Shown here: positions 7,827 through 16,902 of the stretch, piece by piece
Numbering within the stretch: the stretch's first letter is position 1
Layout: each line of letters starts with the position of its first letter
Assembly (NCBI RefSeq): GCF_900155865.1
Contig: NZ_LT707006.1
Coordinates: 3,326,577 to 3,390,576 of the forward strand
Direction: 5' to 3'
Source: Bacteroides bouchesdurhonensis
GTDB lineage: Bacteria; Bacteroidota; Bacteroidia; Bacteroidales; Bacteroidaceae
DNA: 64,000 nucleotides
Notes under the pieces: model-generated
Database searches by the model: none
What the model saw: the letters and a program-made list of their open reading frames with translations, nothing else
Told to the model about the DNA's origin: nothing
Program-made: the position numbers and the translations under genes

Positions 7827-9017
7827 TCATAATATATTAGGATTTTCTTCTTTATTCAAACTTTCTACTATTTTCCAGCACTGGTATAATCCCCTTGGCA
7901 CATGAAAACATCCTTTCCACTTTCCCCCCTTCAATGGCAACAATACTTCCCCTCTTCGATCCAGATATCCAAACCATTCGGGATATTTAGCATCCTTGAA
8001 ATGCCCCCACGTATAATCGTGCACTTTCTCAAACCATGCCAGACACGCCTCATCTCCGGTCAATTGATACCCCTTTAAAAGCGAGATCAGCGTTTCGATA
8101 TGCACCCACCAAAGTTTCTGGTCCCATTCCAGCTGCTGGGGGGGACAGCCATTACGGTCCATGAAGTAGTAGATGCCACCATATTCCTTATCCCAACCGT
8201 AACCGAGCATGGTAAGAGTCACATTCTTCGCCTTTTCGATCAATTCGGGACGGTTCAGGCGTTTGCCCAGATCCATGATGAACCACATGGCTTCAATCGC
8301 ATGCCCGGGGGTGATCTGGCGACCTTCGAAACAGTCGGCAAGACTACCGTCCGCGTTTACATTCTCAACAATAATGCCTCCCAGTTCCGGACGGTAGAAT
8401 ACGTCCATTACTTCATGGATACATGTTTCCATGGTTTGCTCAAGGTACTCTTCATCCAATAAATGTTCAATTTCCAAAGCCAGGTTACAGAGAATCATCG
8501 GCAGGGCGAAGTTCTTCAGATTACGGGTGCCCGGATGGAGTTTGTTCCATTTCCCTTTCGGATTATCGACTTTGGAGAGGATGATTTCAAAGGTCTTCTT
8601 CGCTATTTCCGCATACTCTGGGTTGCCTGTGGCCAGACTCAATTGCCCGAAGGCCATGGTGGCGAAGGTATACGAGAAGATATTGTATGGTTCTACCAAT
8701 GGGCTACCCGAACGGTCGAGCGAAAAGTACCAGTTATAATGACCGTCATGTCCGTATTTCTTTAAGAATTCACCACCCTGGATGGCGCAGTCCAACCATT
8801 CCTGACGCTTTTCCACTTTGTTGTAGAGCATTGAGAACATCCAGACTTGACGGCCTTGGAGCCAGATGAACTTGTCGGTGTCGAATACGTTCCCTTTACG
8901 GTCCAGGCAGGTGAAGTAGCCGCCATATTCCAGGTCTTGGGAGTGGCTGAGCCAGAAGGGAAGAACATGATCGAGCAGTTCGTCCCTGTATTGATTTGTT
9001 AGTTTCTTAAAATCCAT
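7827..9017 (-). CDS. AGE-family epimerase/isomerase (N-acylglucosamine 2-epimerase, RenBP-like)
   Basis: 396 residues, cytoplasmic, the usual length for this (alpha/alpha)6-barrel family. Typical elements are GRQVWMFSMLYN near residue 55, HPGTRNLKNFALPM near 165, GHAIEAMW near 245 and WWVHIETL near 310; these carry the His, Glu and Arg residues of the AGE active site. Members interconvert N-acylglucosamine and N-acylmannosamine, or epimerise cellobiose, or isomerise mannose and glucose. Bacteroides sialic-acid loci use a RenBP-like NanE of this kind beside an MFS transporter, so ManNAc to GlcNAc conversion is possible, but no lyase or sialidase is nearby. It is the last gene of the operon that starts at 13481, 21 bases after the MFS gene. 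Its middle and 5' part are unusually GC-rich. Confidence 0.85.
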   Translation of the reverse strand: MDFKKLTNQYRDELLDHVLPFWLSHSQDLEYGGYFTCLDRKGNVFDTDKFIWLQGRQVWMFSMLYNKVEKRQEWLDCAIQGGEFLKKYGHDGHYNWYFSLDRSGSPLVEPYNIFSYTFATMAFGQLSLATGNPEYAEIAKKTFEIILSKVDNPKGKWNKLHPGTRNLKNFALPMILCNLALEIEHLLDEEYLEQTMETCIHEVMDVFYRPELGGIIVENVNADGSLADCFEGRQITPGHAIEAMWFIMDLGKRLNRPELIEKAKNVTLTMLGYGWDKEYGGIYYFMDRNGCPPQQLEWDQKLWWVHIETLISLLKGYQLTGDEACLAWFEKVHDYTWGHFKDAKYPEWFGYLDRRGEVLLPLKGGKWKGCFHVPRGLYQCWKIVESLNKEENPNIL

Positions 9018-9038
9018 ATATCTTTTACTGTTAAATGA

Positions 9039-10457
9039 TTAAGGTCTGTCTGACTGTCCCGAACGGGTCCAGTATCTCTCGATTTCTTCCAGGGACTTGC
9101 CGGTGGTTTCCGGCACGAGTCTCCAGACGATGAGCATATAGGGTACGCACATGATGGCGAACAGGAAGAATGTTCCGGCGGGGGTCAGGTTTTGGAGCAT
9201 CCAGGGGGTGAGCTGGCCGATCAGGTACGTTCCGATCCACAGGGCGAAGCCGGCTATGGACATGGCGAGTCCGCGTACTTTGGTGGGGTACATCTCCGAA
9301 AGGAGCACGAAGACTACGGCGCAGATGGAGACGGCGCAGCAGAATACGTAGAACAAGAAGAAGACCAGCAGGAAGAGGCTGGATATCCCCAGGGATTCGC
9401 CATGGAGGAAGTAGAGGCCGATCAGGAGCAGGGAGAGGATCATGCCGGAAACTCCGTAGTAGACCAGGTTTTTGCGACCCACTTGGTCGATAATGACTAG
9501 GGCAAGGACGGTGGTAAGGGTATTGACTAGTCCTACGAGAACTTGGTAAAAAAGAGAATCTCCCCCTGAAAGCCCTGCATCTTCGAAGATGGAAGGGCCA
9601 TAATATAGTACGGCGTTCACTCCCATAAACTGACCTAAAATGGCTATACACACACCAATGATAACTGCCTTAAGAATTCCCGGCTTCATCAGTAATGCCC
9701 ATTCTGATTTTGTCTCAGAGGTCAGGACTGATTTTGTTTCGCTTAATTGACATTTAGCTTCTGAAATCGAGTTATATATTCTCTCTAAAATATTGATAGC
9801 TTTTTCCTCTTTTCCTCTAACGATCAACCATCGTGGACTCTCTGGAATAAAGAATATAATAATGAAGAATAGTATAGCAGGTAATGTTTCCATTCCTAAC
9901 ATTCCTCTCCATACTTCAGAAACGAATATTTTATTGAGCCAGAATATATCCAAGTGAGCACCACTTTCAACCCATGATAACAACTGATAATTGACTAAAT
10001 AAGCTCCTAAGAAACCTACCGTAACAGCCAATTGATAAAGAGATACTAAACGGCCTCTGTATTGTGCTACCGAAACTTCTGAAATATAAAGGGGAGAAAC
10101 AATAGAAACAACACCAATACCGACACCACCTATAATGCGATAAACAACTAACTGTGTAAAGTCAGCAGAAATGGCACATCCCAAAGCTGATGTAGAAAAT
10201 AAGACAGCGGAAATAACCATCGTCATTTTTCGTCCCAGCTTATCACTCAAAATTCCGGCAAAAAGAACACCTATAATAGATCCTACTAAAGCACATCCTA
10301 CATACCAACCTTGTTGCATTGCATCCAATTGGAAAAGTTGAGTCACCTGAGCTATTGTTCCGGATATGACAGCAGTATCATATCCGAACAAAAATCCTCC
10401 TAGTGCAGCTACAACTGATAGGAATATAAGATAACTAAAATTAATGGTAGACTTCAT
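9039..10457 (-). CDS. MFS sugar:H+ symporter (sugar porter family, XylE-like)
   Basis: 472 residues with 12 predicted membrane segments. Sugar-porter signatures are present: GYDTAVISG in TM1, DKLGRKMT in the 2-3 loop, YRIIGGVGIGVVS in TM4, PESPRWLI after TM6, QFMGVNAVLYYGPSIF in TM7, DQVGRKNL in the 8-9 loop, and PETTGK near the C-terminus. It should bring a monosaccharide into the cytoplasm for the epimerase encoded next. The coding sequence is a composition mosaic: the C-terminal half (9040 to about 9540) is strongly GC-rich and the N-terminal half is AT-rich. There is no frameshift or premature stop at the boundary. Confidence 0.9.
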   Translation of the reverse strand: MKSTINFSYLIFLSVVAALGGFLFGYDTAVISGTIAQVTQLFQLDAMQQGWYVGCALVGSIIGVLFAGILSDKLGRKMTMVISAVLFSTSALGCAISADFTQLVVYRIIGGVGIGVVSIVSPLYISEVSVAQYRGRLVSLYQLAVTVGFLGAYLVNYQLLSWVESGAHLDIFWLNKIFVSEVWRGMLGMETLPAILFFIIIFFIPESPRWLIVRGKEEKAINILERIYNSISEAKCQLSETKSVLTSETKSEWALLMKPGILKAVIIGVCIAILGQFMGVNAVLYYGPSIFEDAGLSGGDSLFYQVLVGLVNTLTTVLALVIIDQVGRKNLVYYGVSGMILSLLLIGLYFLHGESLGISSLFLLVFFLFYVFCCAVSICAVVFVLLSEMYPTKVRGLAMSIAGFALWIGTYLIGQLTPWMLQNLTPAGTFFLFAIMCVPYMLIVWRLVPETTGKSLEEIERYWTRSGQSDRP

Positions 10458-10465
10458 AGTGTACT

Positions 10466-11566
10466 TTATTTAATTTCAAAATACTCTCTATATCTATCAT
10501 ATAAATGCCCTGCCTGCAAATAAGCGGATTGAGGACTCATAAAATGAGAGAATTCAAAAGTAATAGCCTTGTCATATCCGGCTCGTTTAGCAGCCTCAAG
10601 TTTCATCCGAAGTTTATCAAACTTAATGGGTAGAAAACGAATAGGCATATCACGATCCAAAGTCTCTGCGTTTGTCCAGCATTTCATACCGTACTTATCT
10701 GCTAACTTTTTATTTACAATAAAGAACTCATCCAATTCATCATAGTCAATATGACCATCCTGGAAAGCACACGCATCTACCACATCATGAATACCATCAA
10801 AAATTTCATTCCATTCCTTTTCGTGTTGTTGCACAGAAACTGCATCTTCTTTGGTCAGTTTATCTGTACCCATAATAGCTTTCTTACCATCAATCCATGG
10901 AGAAATAAAAGTCGGGAGACCATTAGAAACATCCTTGCACTGTTTACCCATTGAATGAAAAGCATCAATTGCCCCTTTTGTCGCCCGACTAATTTCTCCA
11001 CTGATGTACCAGCCTCCGAAACTTTTATATTTCTCACCGTACATCTTCCATACTTCGTCAATTACATATTTGTTATCCTCAATCTCCCAACTCAAATCTC
11101 CAGTATCCCAATAGCGTCCGGAATCATATAAACCAAAATAGAATTTCATTTTATACTTTTCAGCTAGGCGCAAATACATATCCACTAAATCTACCGACGG
11201 CATATAACATCCTTTCTTCAAAAGATAAGGAGAGGGATAAGTCATAAACTTACGGTAACCGGAACGGATCATGATTACTGTATCAATGCCAATTCTCTTC
11301 ATATGCTGAAAATCTCGGTCCCATTCTTTTTCTCCCCAGTTTTGATGAGGAATATCATGAGAAATCTCATCCAAAAAAGTTCCGGTTATCTTTAAACCAT
11401 TATTTTTAGGAACAATTAGTCTACTTTCTAAATTTCCAGCCATATCTGCCGGAGAGGACTCTCTCCTCCCCTCTTCATTAGCCGCAAATAATGAAGGTGC
11501 AACCAAAGCAGAAGCCCCAGCTAAAGCAGCCTTCTTTAAAAAATCTCTACGATTATTCGTTTCCAT
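10466..11566 (-). CDS. Tat-exported TIM-barrel protein, DUF4434-like
   Basis: 366 residues. The N-terminus carries a twin-arginine signal (NNRRDFLKKAALAGASAL, cleavage after LFAA), so the protein is folded before export. The mature part starts ITGTFLDEISHD, then has a WDRDFQHMKRIGIDTVI segment, FYFGLYDSGRYW, a GGWYISGEIS segment, and TFEFSHFMSP near the end. This is the pattern of DUF4434-type glycoside-hydrolase-like barrels, with candidate catalytic acids in SGEIS and in TFEF. The substrate is unknown. It lies 8 bases before the MFS gene and 34 bases after the FAD oxidoreductase, inside the ROK-linked operon, so a glycan-processing role at the cell surface is likely. Confidence 0.72.
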   Translation of the reverse strand: METNNRRDFLKKAALAGASALVAPSLFAANEEGRRESSPADMAGNLESRLIVPKNNGLKITGTFLDEISHDIPHQNWGEKEWDRDFQHMKRIGIDTVIMIRSGYRKFMTYPSPYLLKKGCYMPSVDLVDMYLRLAEKYKMKFYFGLYDSGRYWDTGDLSWEIEDNKYVIDEVWKMYGEKYKSFGGWYISGEISRATKGAIDAFHSMGKQCKDVSNGLPTFISPWIDGKKAIMGTDKLTKEDAVSVQQHEKEWNEIFDGIHDVVDACAFQDGHIDYDELDEFFIVNKKLADKYGMKCWTNAETLDRDMPIRFLPIKFDKLRMKLEAAKRAGYDKAITFEFSHFMSPQSAYLQAGHLYDRYREYFEIK

Positions 11567-11600
11567 AGTTTCTATTTTTGTTTTATTTTATATATGTACC

Positions 11601-13481
11601 CTATTGAATAAACTCTCCAGTAATGTTCACCTGTTTTTGATTGAAAGGGTCTAACATCTGATCGATTAGAATCGCCATTTCTCCTCTCAATATATTTCGT
11701 GTCATATTCAAATCCTGTAATTTGAAAGTTCTCCAAATAGTCTCCGGATCTGCTGTGATATCCAAGTTTTCTTCATTCCCTATTTCCAGGATTAGTTGAA
11801 TAGCATCTTGAATACTCAATGTCTCTATTCCCGATTTATTTAATTTTTCTTTTGCTAAGGGATATACATCAAACAACCCTTCTAATTCTGATGCTAATAA
11901 TACAGTATCGGCTTTTAACCAAGTCTGATTAGACCAATCAACGTTTTTCCCTTCTCCTTTTAAAATGCCAGTAGCACCAATACGCTGATATGAAGCAAAC
12001 TTAACATCTGTCACAGGGACATCCAAATAAGGAAGTAAATATCCTTTTGCGTTCAATATAGCATTTTGAACATCACGAACCGGAACTTCACTGATTTTCT
12101 GATTATGTTTTAATGCTAATGCAGCCAAAGCTCCAGCAGCTTGTCCGATTTGTAAGACAACAGGTTGCAAACGCGTTGCTCCATTAACAATATTAGATAC
12201 GGAAATTGACTTTTCTGCCACAATCATTCCTTCAATATTTTGAGGTATTAATGCACCTAACGGCAGTCCAAATGAAGGTATTGGATGGAAATACAGATTA
12301 GGTAACTCTTCATAACCATGATAGCGGGCATGATGATGATCCACCGGATAATCTCCTACTGCAATGCAAGTACGATAAAGTTTTTCTTTTTGTGTATAAG
12401 GATTTGTTATATGGTTCAAATCAAAACGAACTAATCCGTGAATTCTTCTGGATTCTCTATGATATGGAATAAAAGGTAGTTTATCGGCTGTAGGATATTC
12501 GTCATCTGCTAAGCCTAGCGTATTATAACCCAATTCATGCTGTATAAAATAGATAAAGCACATTGTATAATGTTTGGCATTCTCCAAAGCATGTGTACGC
12601 TCTTCAGGAGTCATTTCAATCAAATTGATATAATAATCATTGCCTTCTATCGGCCAGTTAATCATATACTTCTGATTCGGAAGTTTTCCGTAAGTCATCA
12701 TCATCTCTTTTGACCATACACGATCCGGTTCCTTAGGAGTTGTGCATATCGGATTTGCACAGGAACAAGCAAACTCGTTAGGATTGTATCCATCCGGTCT
12801 TGGAATTGTAACATCTTTCCCATAGTCTTTTAATATTGCAACATAAGTGATATCCTGCACAATATTATTCTTTTTCTCAGGAGCAATATCTTCATGTGTA
12901 TCTTCTCGGCTTTCCATACCAATATCGTATTTCACTCCACACATTTTAGCCACATCTCCTAGCTCTGTAGCGTCAATCAGTATTTTGGCCTGAACGATTT
13001 TAATTCCTTCTCCTTCGACACTCACTTTAGCAATCCACTTATCTCCTTCTCTTTTTATCTCTTTAAGATGAGCATGCTTCCATACTTTAAGATTTTTCTC
13101 GGCTTCCACCATTTCTTGAAAAATTTTATTTCCAACCGAAGGTTCAAAAAGGACTTTACTTACCCAACCTGTATTCAGTGAATCCAATCCACCATAATAA
13201 TCTGCTAATCTAGTTTTAAATTCTCCCCAAAGTCCTGCTGGTAAATTATAATTTCCGTCTATTGCACTTACCCCTGCAGATGTTAGCATTCCCCCTAACC
13301 AGGAACTTTCTTCTACAACCAAAGTGGTCGCTCCCATACGTGCAGCTTGTATACCTGAAGTTACACCACTGGCACCACCACCTACAACAAGTATATCTAC
13401 ATTATTTTCTCCTGAACATGTACAAGAGATAGTGAATACCATCAAAAGCATACCGTAGAAGATTTGGAAGAGGTTTTTCAT
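11601..13481 (-). CDS. FAD-dependent oxidoreductase, secreted lipoprotein (FAD_oxidored family)
   Basis: 626 residues. The N-terminus ends in an SPII lipobox (VFTISC), followed directly by a Rossmann dinucleotide motif VVGGGASGVTSG and an Asn/Trp-rich WLGGMLTSAGVSAIDGN segment typical of FAD_oxidored (PF12831) proteins. A second FAD-contacting segment ATELGDVAKMCG lies near residue 170 and a GQAAGALAALAL segment near 455. Related proteins oxidise sugars or act with polysaccharide lyases; the exact reaction is unknown. It is the promoter-proximal gene of the operon running to 7827, transcribed away from the ROK regulator. Confidence 0.85.
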   Translation of the reverse strand: MKNLFQIFYGMLLMVFTISCTCSGENNVDILVVGGGASGVTSGIQAARMGATTLVVEESSWLGGMLTSAGVSAIDGNYNLPAGLWGEFKTRLADYYGGLDSLNTGWVSKVLFEPSVGNKIFQEMVEAEKNLKVWKHAHLKEIKREGDKWIAKVSVEGEGIKIVQAKILIDATELGDVAKMCGVKYDIGMESREDTHEDIAPEKKNNIVQDITYVAILKDYGKDVTIPRPDGYNPNEFACSCANPICTTPKEPDRVWSKEMMMTYGKLPNQKYMINWPIEGNDYYINLIEMTPEERTHALENAKHYTMCFIYFIQHELGYNTLGLADDEYPTADKLPFIPYHRESRRIHGLVRFDLNHITNPYTQKEKLYRTCIAVGDYPVDHHHARYHGYEELPNLYFHPIPSFGLPLGALIPQNIEGMIVAEKSISVSNIVNGATRLQPVVLQIGQAAGALAALALKHNQKISEVPVRDVQNAILNAKGYLLPYLDVPVTDVKFASYQRIGATGILKGEGKNVDWSNQTWLKADTVLLASELEGLFDVYPLAKEKLNKSGIETLSIQDAIQLILEIGNEENLDITADPETIWRTFKLQDLNMTRNILRGEMAILIDQMLDPFNQKQVNITGEFIQ

Positions 13482-13526
13482 TTCAGAATCATTTGGTTAC
13501 AACGTATCTTAATTAATATCACGCCA

Positions 13527-13556
13527 CAAATATACTTATATTTATTAAATAAACAA
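13527..13556 (-). promoter_or_regulatory. Promoter of the FAD oxidoreductase-MFS-epimerase operon
   Basis: On the minus strand TTG at 13556-13554 is followed after 19 bases by TATATTTG at 13534-13527, a near-ideal Bacteroides -33/-7 pair. It gives a leader of about 40 bases before ATG 13481. The rest of 13482-13824 is very AT-rich and shows no ORF; it is the divergent control region shared with the ROK gene. Confidence 0.7.
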
Positions 13557-13789
13557 TAGATAATAAATTATTTTATTATTAAAGTTTATATTAAATACAT
13601 ATTTCATTAATATAACGAGAATATTTCTCAATCATTAGAGGAGAATCGTCTTTATACCTTATTATATATAATATAATCAAGTCACAATCAGTATGGAAAC
13701 TCTCTTCAATCCTAATATATTAAAGCCTACTTCCTCTTCCAATTATAACTTTTCTATTATAATTCCCTGTATTTAATAAAAAAATTAAT

Positions 13790-13797
13790 TATCTTTG
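13790..13797 (+). promoter_or_regulatory. -7 element for the ROK regulator
   Basis: TATCTTTG fits the Bacteroides -7 consensus and lies 27 bases before the ATG at 13825. No good TTTG is seen at -33 (the sequence there is CTGTATTTA), which may mean an activator or autoregulation. Confidence 0.5.
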
Positions 13798-13824
13798 TAG
13801 ACATTACAAAAATGAATAAGACAT

Positions 13825-15033
13825 ATGAACCAACAATTCTTGAAGGAAATCGAAATGGGCTCCAAAAGTGCCCTTGTCAAAAAGCGGATAATTACACATT
13901 ATATATATAATGGCAGTTCTACTATCCCCGATCTTTCAAAAGAGCTGGATTTAAGCGTACCCACCGTTACTAAATTTATTGGCGAAATGTGCGAAGACGG
14001 ATATATTAACGATTACGGAAAACTAGAAACTAGCGGTGGACGCCATCCGAACCTCTACGGACTAAACCCTGAATCCGGTTATTTTATAGGGGTGGACATA
14101 AAACGGTTTGCAATCAACATAGGGTTGATCAATTTTAAAGGAGATATGGTGGAGCTGAAAATGAATATACCTTATAATTTCAAGAATTCAGTAGAAGGAA
14201 TGAATGAGTTATGCCGGCTCATTCTCAGTTTTATAAAAAAACTCACCATTAATAAAGAGAAGATTCTCAATATCAATGTAAATTTATCAGGGCGGGTTAA
14301 TCCTGAATCAGGCTATAGTTTCAGCCAGTTTAACTTTGAAGAACGCCCATTAGCAGATGTTTTATCAGAGAAGCTTGGTTATAAAGTTACTGTTGATAAC
14401 GATACACGTGCTATGACTTATGGGGAATACATGCAAGGCTGTGTCAAAGGAGAAAAAGATATTATTTTTGTAAATGTCAGCTGGGGAATAGGTATCGGAA
14501 TTATCATTGATGGCAAGGTTTACACTGGAAAGTCAGGTTTTTCTGGAGAATTCGGACATATCAGTGCTTACGATAATGAGATTATTTGCCATTGTGGGAA
14601 AAAGGGTTGTCTGGAAACCGAAGCTTCCGGTTCTGCTCTCCATCGTATTTTATTGGAACGTATTAAAAATGGAGAAAGTTCTATTCTATCAACCCGAATA
14701 TCCTCAGAAGAGGATCCCATTACTCTTGACGAGATTATCGCTTCAGTAAACAAGGAGGATTTATTATGCATTGAGATCGTTGAAGAAATAGGGCAAAAGT
14801 TAGGAAAACAAATAGCTGGATTAATCAATATTTTTAATCCGGAATTAGTTATTATAGGTGGTACCTTATCACTAACAGGTGATTATATCACACAACCAAT
14901 AAAAACAGCAGTACGAAAATATTCACTGAATTTAGTGAATAAGGATTCAGCCATTGTTACATCTAAGTTAAAAGACAAAGCAGGTATTGTCGGAGCTTGT
15001 ATGCTAGCACGCAGCAGAATGTTTGAATGCTAA
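13825..15033 (+). CDS. ROK-family transcriptional regulator (NagC/XylR type)
   Basis: 402 residues. Residues about 20-75 form a winged helix-turn-helix (a TIPDLSKELDLSVPTVTKFI recognition region) followed by a wing with SGGRHPN. Residues 85-400 are a ROK sugar-binding domain: DNDTRAMTYGE, a GIGIGIIIDG phosphate-loop-like segment, a GEFGHIS segment with the conserved His, and the zinc motif CHCGKKGCLE. Bacteroides ROK proteins of this size repress or activate sugar-utilisation genes when bound to a sugar. Its divergent position makes the oxidoreductase-MFS-epimerase operon the obvious target. The N-terminal HTH rules out a simple glucokinase. Confidence 0.88.
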   Translation: MNQQFLKEIEMGSKSALVKKRIITHYIYNGSSTIPDLSKELDLSVPTVTKFIGEMCEDGYINDYGKLETSGGRHPNLYGLNPESGYFIGVDIKRFAINIGLINFKGDMVELKMNIPYNFKNSVEGMNELCRLILSFIKKLTINKEKILNINVNLSGRVNPESGYSFSQFNFEERPLADVLSEKLGYKVTVDNDTRAMTYGEYMQGCVKGEKDIIFVNVSWGIGIGIIIDGKVYTGKSGFSGEFGHISAYDNEIICHCGKKGCLETEASGSALHRILLERIKNGESSILSTRISSEEDPITLDEIIASVNKEDLLCIEIVEEIGQKLGKQIAGLINIFNPELVIIGGTLSLTGDYITQPIKTAVRKYSLNLVNKDSAIVTSKLKDKAGIVGACMLARSRMFEC

Positions 15034-15057
15034 ATTCATTTAGTTAATTCTCGATAC

Positions 15058-15139
15058 AATATAGTGACGCTATATTATCTGTATAGTGACGGTATACCCT
15101 AAAGATACCGTTACTATATCATATGGATAATGACGGTAT
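15058..15139. repeat. Three TGACGGTAT-type repeats forming hairpins after the ROK gene
   Basis: AATATAG-TGACG-CTATATT (15058-15076) is a palindrome. TATAGTGACGGTAT (15082-15095) pairs with ATACCGTTACTATA (15104-15117) with one G:T position. A third copy, TGACGGTATC, follows at 15130-15139. The second hairpin could end the ROK transcript, although no long T-run follows. The repeated motif also looks like a protein-binding site. Nothing coding lies between 15034 and the tRNA promoter. Confidence 0.5.
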
Positions 15140-15202
15140 CATAAAACATCTTTTTAAAAAGTATTATATTTCAAACAAAACGAGAAAAAAGATCTGAATC
15201 TT

Positions 15203-15232
15203 TTTGTTTTTTCAAATAAAGCTGTAATTTTG
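15203..15232 (+). promoter_or_regulatory. tRNA-Thr promoter
   Basis: TTTG at 15203-15206 and TAATTTTG at 15225-15232 are separated by 18 bases, a Bacteroides -33/-7 pair. It lies 23 bases before the tRNA 5' end. Confidence 0.6.
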
Positions 15233-15255
15233 CACGCCGTAAACGAGAAACAAAC

Positions 15256-15328
<73 letters not shown>

Positions 15329-15560
15329 CTCCTAAGAATTAAACTTGGGTCACTTCATAATTAATCATTCACTCTATCACATTTTATCTAAATATCTACA
15401 AAGAAAAGATACAAATTCCTATTTACAAGCATTTAACAGTACAAAAACAATGTCATTAGAACTTATTTATTTATGCCAAGACTTATATACATCATTCTAT
15501 TAACCAAATTCACTAAAGAAGTAAAGTAGGGTCAACGTAAAAACCTGAGGGATTTTCATT

Positions 15561-16481
15561 TTATGCATATAACCTAGTTAGTCTGTATAAAAAGAAAGCC
15601 TTATCCCTAACTCCTCTAAACTGTGCTCTGAATGCCTTGATTTTAGCATTGAATGACTCTGCCGCCGCATTAGTAGCCCTCCTGTCAAAGAAGTTGATTA
15701 TATTCAGATAGTGTGTCTGTATAGATCTCGCCACCCTCCCAAAGGTAAGGAAACCGGATTTGTCAACTTCGTCATACCACCTTGCAAGCCTTGTCAAAGC
15801 CACATCCTTAAACTTGCACTGATGATAGATTAAACCTAACCGCATGGCCAGATAATAACTTTTCTTGATATCGGGATATTCTTTGAAGAGAATTTCAGCT
15901 CGTATTCTTTGAGACTGGGTCCATAATGACTCCTTTTTGTAAAGTAGATAAATACTTCTTGCCAGCAACTGCTTCCTTGTATCTCCATTAGCGAAAACGG
16001 GGGCATGATACATCTTTCCGCAGGCCTTTGCGTAAGCAATCTGCGTGGACTCTTCATCCAAAGCCTCCCAGCGAGCTTTCACACGCATCTCCTGAACCGC
16101 TTCATAAGCTAATTTCTGCACATGAAAACGATCGGTGACACGCTTGGCCGCAGGGAAGCAAGTTCGGGCAATCTGCTCCATATTGGGAGCCATATCCAAG
16201 GTTATCTCACGTACCTGGTAACGGCGACGACGGGATAACTTAAGCAAGACGGAGGTGACAGTACAGGCATCCGTACCCTTAATGATGGCGATAATACTGC
16301 CTTTACCACCGTGAGCCTCTTTATTGATCAGTACGGTATAGAGTTCTCCACGCGAGAGAGCCACCTCGTCAATGCAGATATAAGCACCGATATTCTTATC
16401 GAACAGCAACCAGTCCTCTGCATGGACAAGTTGATTCCAATTAAGGTAATCGCTCAGATGGTTACGGTATTGACGCTCCAA
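15561..16481 (-). CDS. IS transposase, DDE ISL3-type, main reading frame (orfB)
   Basis: 306 residues from a TTG start; the same frame is open upstream to 16553 and lacks any ATG. The protein has the ISL3 DDE domain: ICIDEVALSRGELYTV (first Asp), LDMAPNMEQIARTCFPAAK with second Asp, DRFHVQKLA, and ATNAAAESFNAKIK carrying the catalytic Glu. The upstream extension encodes a sensible continuation (YPISCKLLGILYG), overlapping the end of orfA in the +1 frame. The full transposase is therefore probably made by ribosomal frameshifting near 16542-16560 rather than from TTG. Confidence 0.85.
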   Translation of the reverse strand: MERQYRNHLSDYLNWNQLVHAEDWLLFDKNIGAYICIDEVALSRGELYTVLINKEAHGGKGSIIAIIKGTDACTVTSVLLKLSRRRRYQVREITLDMAPNMEQIARTCFPAAKRVTDRFHVQKLAYEAVQEMRVKARWEALDEESTQIAYAKACGKMYHAPVFANGDTRKQLLARSIYLLYKKESLWTQSQRIRAEILFKEYPDIKKSYYLAMRLGLIYHQCKFKDVALTRLARWYDEVDKSGFLTFGRVARSIQTHYLNIINFFDRRATNAAAESFNAKIKAFRAQFRGVRDKAFFLYRLTRLYA

Positions 16482-16539
16482 TAATTCCCCGTCAACTCCA
16501 TATAAAATCCCTAATAGCTTGCAACTGATCGGATAGTTA

Positions 16540-16902
16540 TCAATATAGTTCTTTTAAAAAAGACGCAAAATCTTGCGTCAAACGAGTGCCTTCGGCTACC
16601 ATACGCCAGTTACGGCAGACATACTCATTACTTTTCTTTAAGATCCAACGACGACGGCGGATATTAAGGAAGACCTTCTTGCCACGAAGGGGGAAGTCTT
16701 GAACGACAACAGGATCATAAAAGCCCTTACTTTCAGTTGCCTGACCTGCATACTTCTCAGGAACAACATTCTTCTCTTCAAGGTAGATGACAACTTCACT
16801 CACACTTTCTTTCACATCAACAAGATTGAAATAATCCAAAGTCCCTTCAGGAAGAAGAAGACGATAACCGTTTAATTCCATAATTGATAAATTTGAAGGC
16901 AA
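16540..16902 (-). CDS. IS transposase N-terminal region (orfA, ISAon1 type)
   Basis: 120 residues, starting MPSNLSIMELNGYRLLLPEG. It contains a basic segment KVFLNIRRRRWILK and ends FASFLKELY, matching what I know as the 'ISAon1 family transposase N-region' protein: a DNA-binding N-terminal part of the transposase encoded in its own frame. The run TCTTTTTTAAAAGAAC just before its stop is a plausible slippery site that would join it to orfB. It lies inside the inverted repeats of the element. Confidence 0.8.
   Translation of the reverse strand: MPSNLSIMELNGYRLLLPEGTLDYFNLVDVKESVSEVVIYLEEKNVVPEKYAGQATESKGFYDPVVVQDFPLRGKKVFLNIRRRRWILKKSNEYVCRNWRMVAEGTRLTQDFASFLKELY

Noticed and set aside
9031..9651. 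206-residue minus-strand ORF overlapping the MFS gene
   Set aside because: It is a shadow frame in the GC-rich part of the transporter, Arg/Pro-rich with no family pattern; the MFS frame carries all sugar-porter motifs.
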